Below are positions 33,539-41,264 of a stretch of 64,000 nt of DNA, piece after piece. The stretch is taken from positions 186,001-250,000 of the forward strand of contig NZ_BAABJQ010000009.1 in assembly GCF_039543385.1 (NCBI RefSeq), read 5' to 3'. The DNA comes from Rugosimonospora acidiphila. GTDB taxonomy: Bacteria; Actinomycetota; Actinomycetes; Mycobacteriales; Micromonosporaceae. The translations under genes and the position numbers were made by a program. Below the pieces are notes generated by a model. The model was given only the letters and a program-made list of their open reading frames with translations. It ran no database searches and was not told the DNA's origin. The stretch's first letter is position 1. Each line of letters opens with the position of its first letter.

Positions 33539-34629
33539 GAACGTCTCCTCACCAGGTCGGGCGTCAGGTCGCGCGGGGACCCCGCGCCACACAGGGCGAG
33601 CGCGGCGTCCACCTCCTCGCGCAGCAGCTCCAGTACCCGCCGCACGCCCCGCTCGCCGTCGGCGGCCAGCCCCCACAGCACGGGCCGGCCGATACCGACC
33701 GCGCTCGCCCCGAGCGCGAGCGCCTTGACCACATCGGTGCCCCGGCGCACCCCGCCGTCCAGGATCACCGGCATCCGGCCGCCCACGGCCGCCACGATCT
33801 CCGGCAGCAGGTCGATGGTGGCCGGTACCGTGTCCAGTTGCCGCCCCCCGTGGTTGGACAGCATCAGCCCGTCCACGCCGTGACGCAGCGCCAGCCGGGC
33901 GTCTTCGGGGTGCAGGATTCCCTTGAGCACGACCGGCAGCGAGGTGGCTTGGCGCAGCCAGTCGAGGTGATCCCAGCAGATCTCCGGCGACATCGCGATC
34001 GGGCGCACCGCGTCCGGCTCACCGCCGGGCAGCCCGCGCATGTTCTCGCAGGCCATACCGGCCGGCAGATCCAGGAACCCGTTGCGCCGGTCGCGTTCGT
34101 GCGCACCGAACACCGGCGAGTCGACGGTGACGACCAGCGCCCGCGCGCCGGCCGCCGTGGCCCGCGCCACCAGCGCCTCGGTCACCTCCAGGTCCGGCTG
34201 GATGTACAGCTGGAACCACAGCGCGGGATCACCACCGCCGACCACCCCGCCGACCACCCCGCCCGCCGCCTCGCGGGCCGCCGCGGCGATGTCGGCGATC
34301 GCGACCGTGGCGGCCATGCTGGCCACCATGATGGTGCCGGTGGCCGCGGCGGCCCGGGCGGTCGCCCGCTCGCCCTCGGGGTGCACCAGCCGGTGGAACG
34401 CCGTCGGCGACATCAGCACCGGGCTGGCGGCGTGGCAGCCGAACAAAGACACGTCCAGCTCAGGCTTGTCGCGCCCGCGAAGCACCCGGGGCAGCAGCCG
34501 CAGGCGGCCGAACGCCGCCTCGTTGTCCCGCAGCGTCACCTCATCCCAGGCGCCGCCGGCCAGGTAGTCGTAGTGGACTCGGTCCACCGTGGACGCTGCG
34601 GCGGCCTCGAACTCCCGCAGGTTGAGCAT
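33535..34629 (-). CDS. FMN-dependent alpha-hydroxy-acid oxidase/dehydrogenase
   Basis: 364 residues, a single (beta/alpha)8 barrel. Family residues present are YDYLAGGAWDEVTLRDN at the N-terminus, SPTAFHRLVHPEGE, the FMN-contacting Lys in VVLKGIL, the catalytic His-Gly-Gly in LSNHGGRQLD, and the phosphate site DGGVRRGTDVVKAL. Relatives include glycolate, lactate and mandelate oxidases, and hydroxymandelate oxidases from glycopeptide pathways. It overlaps the P450 gene and follows the flavin monooxygenase gene by 14 bp. It probably oxidises a 2-hydroxy acid made within this unit. Confidence 0.92.
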   Translation of the reverse strand: MLNLREFEAAAASTVDRVHYDYLAGGAWDEVTLRDNEAAFGRLRLLPRVLRGRDKPELDVSLFGCHAASPVLMSPTAFHRLVHPEGERATARAAAATGTIMVASMAATVAIADIAAAAREAAGGVVGGVVGGGDPALWFQLYIQPDLEVTEALVARATAAGARALVVTVDSPVFGAHERDRRNGFLDLPAGMACENMRGLPGGEPDAVRPIAMSPEICWDHLDWLRQATSLPVVLKGILHPEDARLALRHGVDGLMLSNHGGRQLDTVPATIDLLPEIVAAVGGRMPVILDGGVRRGTDVVKALALGASAVGIGRPVLWGLAADGERGVRRVLELLREEVDAALALCGAGSPRDLTPDLVRRRS

Positions 34630-34643
34630 CCCCCGCCGGCCCG

Positions 34644-36458
34644 TCAGCCCACGGCCGGGGCCGGCGCCTGCTCCGCGCCCGAACCCGGTACCGCGTCCGG
34701 GCCCCGCGCCGGCCCCACCACGCCGTTGGGCTCGGCCGCGCCGTTGGGCCCGGCCGCGCCGTTGGGCCCGGCCGCGCCGTTGGGCTCAGCAGGCACGGCG
34801 AGTTCCCGCGCGAAGAAGTCACGCAGCGGCCCGCGGTGCGCCAGCGGCTTGTTCCACTCGTTCTCCAGATTCTCCGCGACGTGATGCGTGGCCACGAGCC
34901 GGCCGCCCTGGTGGTGCCGGATCACCGGGTGCAGGTAGCTGGCGTCGTGCGCGTCGGCCGCCGCGTCCTGCGCGGTTCGCCGCACCGTGATGTCGAAGGG
35001 GTCGACCTTGTCGTGGTCGGGCCCGTACTCCAGCGTCACGGCGAAATACTCGTCGCCGAACACCCCCTGCGCGGCGTAACCCACCGGCACCTCTTCGAAG
35101 TAGCGCGCCCCGCTGGTCGCACGTTGGAGGTGCTCGCCTCCGCCACAACCCGGCTCCGGCTGCGCTCCTCCGGTAACATGTTGGAGGTGCTCGCCTCCGC
35201 CACAACCCGGCTCCGGCTGCGCTCCTCCGGTCACAAGTACCACCAGGTCGCCGAGCACGCCGAACTGCTGCCACAGCGCGGAGGTGCGGTTGACCCGGTC
35301 GAGCACCGCGTCGGCCAGCGCGTCCGGGTCGGCCGCGACCGGGCGGTGCGGCCAGGGCAGATCGTGATGCCGCTGGCGCAGGATGTGGTAGAGCGCCCGG
35401 ACCGAGTAGCGGAAGCCGTGGATGAAGCCGCTGGTCGACTTCTTGAAGTCGCGCTGCTGCATCAGCGTGCCGGCGAAGTACAGCCCGGGGACGTTGACCG
35501 ACTCGTACGCCGGGCTCAGCGCCGCGAACCGGTCGTTGTACATCAGCTCCGGACGGCAGTTTTCGTCGAACGGGGACGCGTCGAACCGGAATCCCGTACA
35601 CGCGATGACCCGGTCGTACCAGAGCTCCTTGACCACCTCGTTGGCGCGCGAAAAAGAAAACCGCACCCGGTACCGGTCGTCAACCCGTTCGATCGACAGC
35701 ACGTTGCCGTCCAGGATCGCGTTCTGCGACTTGAGCTGGTACGTGTCGAGGAAATTGTTGTTCACCGCGCGCAGGTGCCCGACGTAGTGCGTCTTCCACG
35801 CCAGGCGCATCGAACTGGGGCCGGCCACGTGGATGACGGCGGCCGTCTCGATGAGGTTGTCCGCCGTCTCCAGCGCGGAGTTACCCTTGCCCAGGATCAG
35901 CACCCGCTGGTCGACGAAGTCGTCCGGGTCCACCGTCACGGTCACGTACTGTTCCGCCGTCTCGATTCCGGGGATCGGCGGGACGTACGGACGGCTCACC
36001 CCGGTGGCCATCACCAGGCGCCGGGCCCGCCACACCTCGCCGGCCTGGTCGGTGACCGCGAAGCCACCGTCCGCCCCGGCGCGGCTCACGCGCACCGCCC
36101 GGGTGCCGTACCGGATCGGCAGGTCGAACGCCGCCGCGAAGTCGGCCAGGTACCGGACCATCTCGTCGGCGGGCGGGAAGTACCGGCGGGTGTACCGGGT
36201 GAACAGCAGGTCAGGGTCGTTTGACAGCAGCGAGTTCCAGTCCATCCGCAGGTTGAACTCGCGGTCGTCCGTGCCGGTGTGCCGCTTGTTGCTGGAGATG
36301 AGGGTGCGGTGCCTCGGGAACGTGCGGAAGAACGTACCCGGCGCCTCGCCGGCCTCCAGGATCTGGTAATCGTGGCCGCCTTCGGCCAGCAGCGCGCCGA
36401 GTTGGAGCCCGGCCGGGCCGGCCCCGATGACCAGGTAGTCGCGAACTTCGTTGGACAC
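34644..36458 (-). CDS. FAD-dependent NAD(P)-binding monooxygenase-like oxidoreductase
   Basis: 604 residues from a GTG at 36458 with GGAGG five bases upstream. FAD site: LVIGAGPAGLQLGALLAEGG. A second nucleotide site lies in VLILGKGNSALETADNL, and the motif VIACTGFRF precedes the C-terminal part. The architecture is that of flavin N- or Baeyer-Villiger-type monooxygenases. It is the first gene of the reverse operon, divergent from the AMP ligase. Two oddities are a 57-bp in-frame duplication that repeats 19 residues (EPGCGGGEHLQ region) and an 18-bp repeat near the C-terminus encoding NGAAGP-like hexapeptides. Confidence 0.85.
   Translation of the reverse strand: MSNEVRDYLVIGAGPAGLQLGALLAEGGHDYQILEAGEAPGTFFRTFPRHRTLISSNKRHTGTDDREFNLRMDWNSLLSNDPDLLFTRYTRRYFPPADEMVRYLADFAAAFDLPIRYGTRAVRVSRAGADGGFAVTDQAGEVWRARRLVMATGVSRPYVPPIPGIETAEQYVTVTVDPDDFVDQRVLILGKGNSALETADNLIETAAVIHVAGPSSMRLAWKTHYVGHLRAVNNNFLDTYQLKSQNAILDGNVLSIERVDDRYRVRFSFSRANEVVKELWYDRVIACTGFRFDASPFDENCRPELMYNDRFAALSPAYESVNVPGLYFAGTLMQQRDFKKSTSGFIHGFRYSVRALYHILRQRHHDLPWPHRPVAADPDALADAVLDRVNRTSALWQQFGVLGDLVVLVTGGAQPEPGCGGGEHLQHVTGGAQPEPGCGGGEHLQRATSGARYFEEVPVGYAAQGVFGDEYFAVTLEYGPDHDKVDPFDITVRRTAQDAAADAHDASYLHPVIRHHQGGRLVATHHVAENLENEWNKPLAHRGPLRDFFARELAVPAEPNGAAGPNGAAGPNGAAEPNGVVGPARGPDAVPGSGAEQAPAPAVG
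34723..34790. repeat. 18-bp in-frame tandem repeat at the 3' end of the flavin oxidoreductase gene
   Basis: Three full copies and one partial copy of CCGTTGGGCTCGGCCGCG encode Asn-Gly-Ala-Ala-x-Pro hexapeptides in the C-terminal tail. Confidence 0.8.
35124..35237. repeat. 57-bp tandem duplication within a coding region
   Basis: Two nearly identical 57-bp units (first base 35124, second 35181) duplicate 19 residues in frame. Each unit contains the small dyad GGAGG-TGCTCG-CCTCC and a run of CCGGCTCCGGCTGCGCTCC. It looks like a mobile or expanding GC-rich repeat that landed in a surface loop between two domains. Confidence 0.8.
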
Positions 36459-36655
36459 ACCGACCTCCGGTCCGTGACGACAGCAAACCGCCAGGCAATG
36501 GACCTTTGTCACTGAATCTCAGAACCACCTCAAAGCCGGGGCGGCGCAGGACGGCCTCGATCGGGCGCCGCCGCACCGTTGCGGCACGGGGCGGCGAGGT
36601 CGCAGAATGAGCGGGCCTCAACCCACCGGGACATCGCCGAGCGGCGAACGGAAGT

Positions 36656-38233
36656 GTGATGCGCACACAAACCTCACCGACCTACCCGCAGGCCCTCGTC
36701 GACCTGCTGGATGAGGCCGGGGACCGGCCCTGCTTCGAGCACGGCGACCGGATCGTCACCGCCGCGCAGACGCTGGCCACGATGCGACGGCTGGCCGGCG
36801 CCATGCGCGCCGCGGGATTCGGTCCCGGCACCGGGATCGCCCTGATGCCCGGCGTCTCGCCCGAGGGCTTCGCGGCCATCTTCGCCGCGTACGCCCTGGG
36901 CGCGCGGGTCAGCGCCGTGCGACCTGGGCTGACCGCCGGGCAGTTCGCGCACCTGCTGGGCGGGGGCGTCGACGCCATCGTGTTCGACCCGGCCGCCGCG
37001 GGCAGCGACCTCATCCCGGTGGCCGGCCGCACCCCGCTGTACTCGCTGGGCGCCCACTCCGGCGCCACCAACCTGCTGGCGCACGGCGCCGGGGCCGGTG
37101 GGCGGGACGACCTGGACGGCAGCCCGCTGGTGGCCGCCGGCCGACCCGAGGACATCGCCCGCGTCACCTACACCAGCGGCAGCACCGGCCAGCCCAAGGG
37201 CTGCGCCATCACCTACGGTGCGCTGGCCGCCGACTGGACCTGCGCTCCCGACCGGTGGACGCCGTCAATGGCGCGGCTGGCCGACGGCCTGGATCGTTGC
37301 CTGCTGTTCGGCACACTGTCCAGCCCCGTGGTGATGAACTACGTGCTGCTGAGCCTGTTTCACGGCGGGGTGGCGGTCATCCCCGAGGAGTACCCGCGGC
37401 CGTTCTTCCCCGGCGTCGTGGCGCGATACGGCATCACCGGCACCATCATGACCGTTCCCCGGCTGTACCAGCTGCTGGACACTCTGCGCGACGATCCGGT
37501 CGACGTGAGCACCCTGCGGTCGGTGATGGTGTCCGGCTCACCGCTGAACCCGCGCCGGCTGGCCGATGCGACCCGGCGCCTTGGTCCAGTGGTCTTTTCC
37601 GCTTACGGTCAGTCCGAGGCCGGGTCGCTGACCCTGCTGACGCCCGACGAGCTGAGCCGGTACGGCGAGCCCGCGCTGGCCTCGGTCGGCCGGCCGCACC
37701 CCGAGGCCGAGGTGAGCATCCGGGACCGGGACGACCGGCCGGTACCGCCGGGCGAGGACGGCGAAATCTACGTCCGCACGCCGTGGCAGACCTCGGGGTA
37801 CTGGGGCGACCCGGAGCAGAGCGCGCAGGTGTACGTCGACGGCTGGGTGCGCACCCGCGACCTGGGCCACCTGGACGGCGACGGGTTCCTGCACCTGGTG
37901 GGCCGCACCCGGGACATCGTCATCGTCAACGCGATGGTCCACTACGCCGGCCCCATCGAGCAGGTGCTCGCCCTGCACCCGGACGTCGACGAGGCATTCG
38001 TCGTCGGCGCGCCCGACGAGCGCACCGGCGAGGCCGTACACGCCCTGATCCGGCCCGCCGCCGGCCGCACCCCGCCCCGGGAACAGCTGACCGCCCTCGT
38101 CCGCGACACGCTGGGCGATGGCAGCGTGCCGGCCACCATCACCTTTATCCCGGAGGTGATGGTGGCGCCCAGCGGCAAGCCGGACAAGCGCGCGATGCTC
38201 GCCCGGTACGGCGCCGCACCGCCGGCCGGCTGA
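36656..38233 (+). CDS. Acyl/aryl adenylate-forming ligase (AMP-dependent synthetase)
   Basis: 525 residues; GTG at 36656 or the next codon (ATG, 36659). The P-loop-like motif is VTYTSGSTGQPKG, A5 is SAYGQSEAGSLT, A7/A8 are GWVRTRDLGHLDGDGFLHLVGRTRDIVIV, and the catalytic Lys is in PSGKPDKRA near the C-terminus. It is a stand-alone fatty-acyl or aryl-CoA/AMP ligase with no carrier domain. It is divergent from the flavoenzyme operon across a 197-bp gap and presumably supplies or consumes an activated acid for that unit. Confidence 0.9.
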   Translation: MMRTQTSPTYPQALVDLLDEAGDRPCFEHGDRIVTAAQTLATMRRLAGAMRAAGFGPGTGIALMPGVSPEGFAAIFAAYALGARVSAVRPGLTAGQFAHLLGGGVDAIVFDPAAAGSDLIPVAGRTPLYSLGAHSGATNLLAHGAGAGGRDDLDGSPLVAAGRPEDIARVTYTSGSTGQPKGCAITYGALAADWTCAPDRWTPSMARLADGLDRCLLFGTLSSPVVMNYVLLSLFHGGVAVIPEEYPRPFFPGVVARYGITGTIMTVPRLYQLLDTLRDDPVDVSTLRSVMVSGSPLNPRRLADATRRLGPVVFSAYGQSEAGSLTLLTPDELSRYGEPALASVGRPHPEAEVSIRDRDDRPVPPGEDGEIYVRTPWQTSGYWGDPEQSAQVYVDGWVRTRDLGHLDGDGFLHLVGRTRDIVIVNAMVHYAGPIEQVLALHPDVDEAFVVGAPDERTGEAVHALIRPAAGRTPPREQLTALVRDTLGDGSVPATITFIPEVMVAPSGKPDKRAMLARYGAAPPAG

Positions 38234-38332
38234 ACCCGTCGCCACCCGCCAGGCGGGTCAACCCGTCGCCACCCGCCAGGCGGGTCAACCCGTCGCCACC
38301 CGCCAGGCGGGTCAACCCGTCGCCACCCGCCG
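38233..38332. repeat. 27-bp tandem repeat with internal hairpins
   Basis: Three full copies and one partial copy of CAACCCGTCGCCACCCGCC followed by AGGCGGGT, beginning at the ligase stop codon. Each full unit carries the dyad ACCCGCC-A-GGCGGGT. The array lies between convergent genes, so it may act as a repeated terminator. Confidence 0.8.
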
Positions 38333-38362
38333 GATCGGGTGCCGGTGCCGGCCGGCCAGGAG

Positions 38363-39025
38363 TCAGGTCGCCGCGAGGATCACCCCGACCGCCTCGGCCA
38401 CCGAACCGACGGTGAAGTCCGGCGCCGCGGCGGGCCGGGACGAGGGCTCGGGTCGGTGTTTCGGTGGCAACCAGATCGTGCGCAGCCCCGCCGCGCGACC
38501 ACCGGCGATGTCGAGGTCGAGGCTGTCACCGACCATCCAGCCACCGCCCTCGGGGCTGGCCCCGCAGCGCCGGGCGGCGAGCCGGAAGATTTCGGGGTCG
38601 GGCTTGCGGATGCCGACCTCGTCGGAGATGCACCACGTGTCGACCAGTGCGTCCAGCCCGGTATTACGGATCTTGGTGAGCTGGTTGTCGGTCATCCCGT
38701 TGGTCACGATCCCGATCCGCCATCCGGCCCGCCGGAGGCGTCCGAGCGCATCGAGGTCCTCGGACCGGCAGGACGCCAGCTCGGGCATGCGGCCGCGGTA
38801 CCGCTCCCACAGCTGCCCCGGCCGCTCGGCGAGGTCGAACGTCTCGCGCACCGTCGCGAAGTAATCGTTCATCGGGCCGGAGTGGCCGGCGTCGGTGACC
38901 ACCAGAAAGGTGAGCGCTTTTTCGTCGAGTCCGTGAGCGGCGACGAACTCCTCGGCCCAGGCGTTGAACGCCTTACCACGATCGACGAGCGTGTCGTCCA
39001 GGTCGAACAGGGCCAGCGCCTGCAT
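38363..39025 (-). CDS. HAD-family hydrolase
   Basis: 220 residues. HAD motif I is LFDLDDTLVD, motif II is IVTNGM, motif III is the Lys in IRKPDPEIF, and motif IV is MVGDSLDLDI. A helical cap lies between motifs I and II. It resembles phosphoglycolate phosphatase/YjjG-type phosphatases acting on small phosphorylated metabolites, possibly house-cleaning. It is convergent with the ligase gene, with the 27-bp repeat array between them. The substrate is unknown. Confidence 0.88.
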   Translation of the reverse strand: MQALALFDLDDTLVDRGKAFNAWAEEFVAAHGLDEKALTFLVVTDAGHSGPMNDYFATVRETFDLAERPGQLWERYRGRMPELASCRSEDLDALGRLRRAGWRIGIVTNGMTDNQLTKIRNTGLDALVDTWCISDEVGIRKPDPEIFRLAARRCGASPEGGGWMVGDSLDLDIAGGRAAGLRTIWLPPKHRPEPSSRPAAAPDFTVGSVAEAVGVILAAT

Positions 39026-39103
39026 GCCGGCACGATAACAGCCACGGCCGACCCGAACCGGGTCCCCGCGCGGAACCGCCCACCCCCGGCGGGTCTGCCT
39101 CCG

Positions 39104-39319
39104 TCAGCCGCGCACCGCGGCGATCGCGAGGTCGGGCAGCTTGTCGACGGGCTTGGTGCCGCGGGTGCGCGCCCACTCATCGACGGCGTTGTTGAGACAC
39201 GCCAGCGCCGCCGACACGACCGCGTGGCGGGCTTCGCGCCGGTACCGGCGGCCGAGGTCGCGCTCGCCTACCCGCGCGCCAGCTCGAATCCGTTCACCGG
39301 CCGCATCCCGAAGCTGCAC
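39104..39319 (-). pseudogene. Remnant of a TetR-family regulator (C-terminal part only)
   Basis: About 71 residues from a possible GTG at 39319. The end reads RHAVVSAALACLNNAVDEWARTRG followed by DLAIAAVRG, which is the characteristic final helix pair of many actinobacterial TetR proteins. No DNA-binding domain is encoded upstream in any nearby frame; the next gene (GPP34) ends at 39361. I read it as a 5'-truncated TetR gene. A short unrelated protein is possible. Confidence 0.4.
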
Positions 39320-39360
39320 AAGACGGACAGCTGAGCCGCGGATTGTCTCCCGTGGGGCCG

Positions 39361-40020
39361 TCAGCCGGCCGCGGTGATGACGGCCACCACGGTCAGCGCG
39401 GCCACCAGGGCCGCGTCCAGCTCGGCGACGGCGCGCTTGACCGACTCGGCCGCCCAGTCCCCCGTCCCGATCTCGGTGAGTCGCGCCGCGACGCGGTCCT
39501 TGGGCAGGTCGCCGAAGACCTCCTGCTCGAGCCTGGAAGCGCGGACCAGCGCACAAAGCGCGGCGGCGCGCTCGTCCACCGGTCCGTCGCCCTCGATCGC
39601 GTCGAGCAGCCGCCGGCGTATCTCCACCTCCGCGGGCGGCTGCTCCCCGGACGCCGAGGGGTACCGGGTGGCCGGGAACACCCACAGCACCCTGCCCGGC
39701 TCGCGGCGCAGCACCCCGGCCCCCACCAGCCGACCGAGGATCTGTTCGCGCAGCCCGGTGCGGAGATCGCCAACCCAGTCCTTCGGCGTACGCGGGGGTT
39801 CGCGCTCGGCGATCCGGGCCAGGGTGGCGTCGAGCACCGGGTCGCCGGTCGGCGCCCGGTCGACCACGGTGAGCATTCCGTCCGCCACCTCGACCCGGCC
39901 GGCCAGCGCGAGTTCGACCAGGACCGCGCCGGCGAGCCCGAAGTCCAGGCCGACGCCGGCGACCACCGGATCGCCCCGGTCGCCGTACCCGAGCAGGACC
40001 AGCTCCTCCGCCAAGATCAT
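39361..40020 (-). CDS. GPP34 (GOLPH3/VPS74-like) family protein
   Basis: 219 residues from an ATG at 40020; a longer open frame upstream belongs to the antisense of the NudC gene. The start MILAEELVLLGYGDRGDPV and the layout DFGLAGAVLVELALAGRV, then EREPPRTPKDWVGDL, are typical of bacterial GPP34 proteins, which share the fold of the eukaryotic phosphoinositide-binding GOLPH3. Actinobacteria often carry them; their role is unsettled. No signal or membrane segment. Confidence 0.85.
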   Translation of the reverse strand: MILAEELVLLGYGDRGDPVVAGVGLDFGLAGAVLVELALAGRVEVADGMLTVVDRAPTGDPVLDATLARIAEREPPRTPKDWVGDLRTGLREQILGRLVGAGVLRREPGRVLWVFPATRYPSASGEQPPAEVEIRRRLLDAIEGDGPVDERAAALCALVRASRLEQEVFGDLPKDRVAARLTEIGTGDWAAESVKRAVAELDAALVAALTVVAVITAAG

Positions 40021-40067
40021 GGGCCTAAGGTAACGCCGGCACACAACCCGGCGGCGTCCCGCCCGGG

Positions 40068-41003
40068 TCAGCCGGCCGGGGCCTCGCCGTCGTCCAGCCC
40101 CGCCCACGAACGCATCAGCCAGCCGCCGATGGAGTCGGGCGGACCCGAACCCGGGCCGGCGACGATGCGCCGCACGAGTTCGTCCCTGGTGAACCAGCGC
40201 GCCTCCTGCAACTCCCTGCCGTCCACGTCGATCCGGTCGTCGAGCGCCCGCGCGACGAAGCCGACCATCAGCCCCGCAGGGAACGGCCAGCCCTGCGAGC
40301 CCCGGTACGTCACCGTGCCCACCGCGACGCCGGCCTCCTCCGCGACCTCGCGGCGTACCGTGCCCTCCAGGCTCTCCCCGATCTCCACGAACCCGGCCAG
40401 CAGCGAGAACCGGTCCGGCCCCGCGCCGTGATGGCGGGCGAGCAGGCACCTGGCAGGCGGGCCGGGCGCCTCCACCAGGACAATGATCGCGGGCTCGATG
40501 CGCGGAAAATGCTCCCGAGCGCAGCCGGCGTCGGAGCACACCCGGATGTGCCCCCCTCCGCGGACGACGGTGGACGCACCGCAGGAGCCACAGAAGCGCT
40601 GATTCCGGTTCCAGTACAGCACGCCACGGGCGTACGCCAGGGTCGCCGCCTGTGCCGACGGCAGCGCGGCCGCCAGCCCTCGGATGTCCGCCGTCGCCCG
40701 CGCACCCGTCACCCGCAGAGCCTCGGCCTCGTCCAGCCGTGACAGGTCCGCGGCGAAGACGGCCCGCGCCCCTTCCAGGCCGAGCAGGGCCACCTGCTCG
40801 GCGGCCTCGGCGGCGGCCCGACCGGCCGTGCCGGTGAGGGCCGCCGGCGCGCCGCCGACGGACAGCAGGCAACGGTCGCGCCACATCGGGACCACCTGCG
40901 TGTCGTCCCGCGCGAGTTGGTGGGCGGTCCACCGCGGGTCGCCACGGCGGTCCGGCGCCCGGTCGTACGGCGTGGCGGTGTATGCCAGGCCCTCGTATCC
41001 CAT
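40068..41003 (-). CDS. nudC: NAD(+)/NADH diphosphatase (NudC-type Nudix hydrolase)
   Basis: 311 residues. The N-terminal domain is followed by a zinc ribbon (CGSCG then VCSDAGC, near residues 139-164), then a Nudix box starting GFVEIGESLEG and ending REVAEEAGV. The downstream motif SQGWPFPAGLMVGF is the NADH-specific SQPWPFP-type array. These enzymes cleave NADH/NAD to NMN(H) and AMP and can remove NAD caps from RNA. Gene order here is GPP34 after NudC with a 47-bp gap, so they may be co-transcribed. Confidence 0.93.
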   Translation of the reverse strand: MGYEGLAYTATPYDRAPDRRGDPRWTAHQLARDDTQVVPMWRDRCLLSVGGAPAALTGTAGRAAAEAAEQVALLGLEGARAVFAADLSRLDEAEALRVTGARATADIRGLAAALPSAQAATLAYARGVLYWNRNQRFCGSCGASTVVRGGGHIRVCSDAGCAREHFPRIEPAIIVLVEAPGPPARCLLARHHGAGPDRFSLLAGFVEIGESLEGTVRREVAEEAGVAVGTVTYRGSQGWPFPAGLMVGFVARALDDRIDVDGRELQEARWFTRDELVRRIVAGPGSGPPDSIGGWLMRSWAGLDDGEAPAG

Positions 41004-41264
41004 AGCGCAATCCTGCCGGACGCGGACGGAAAAAGCCCGCGTAGCCGTGGCGCAGAAACACGGCCCCCCATTCGGCAGTCAGGGCGCCCGGGCGGATGCA
41101 TCCGATGGTCCCGCCCGGTCCGGACCCGCGGTCGCTGGCGCACGCCAGCAACGGATGTCAGCGGCCAAGACCCAAGCCACGTTCGTTCATCATTCGCACA
41201 CATGCCCGGCGGATCGGTCGGCGCGACCCGAAAAAGTGTCGTACCCCATCGGTAGCGTTGGTTC

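Noticed and set aside
28643..38233. PKS/NRPS or RiPP biosynthetic cluster
   Set aside because: No ketosynthase, condensation, carrier, lanthipeptide or precursor-peptide gene is present; only tailoring-type enzymes and a stand-alone ligase.
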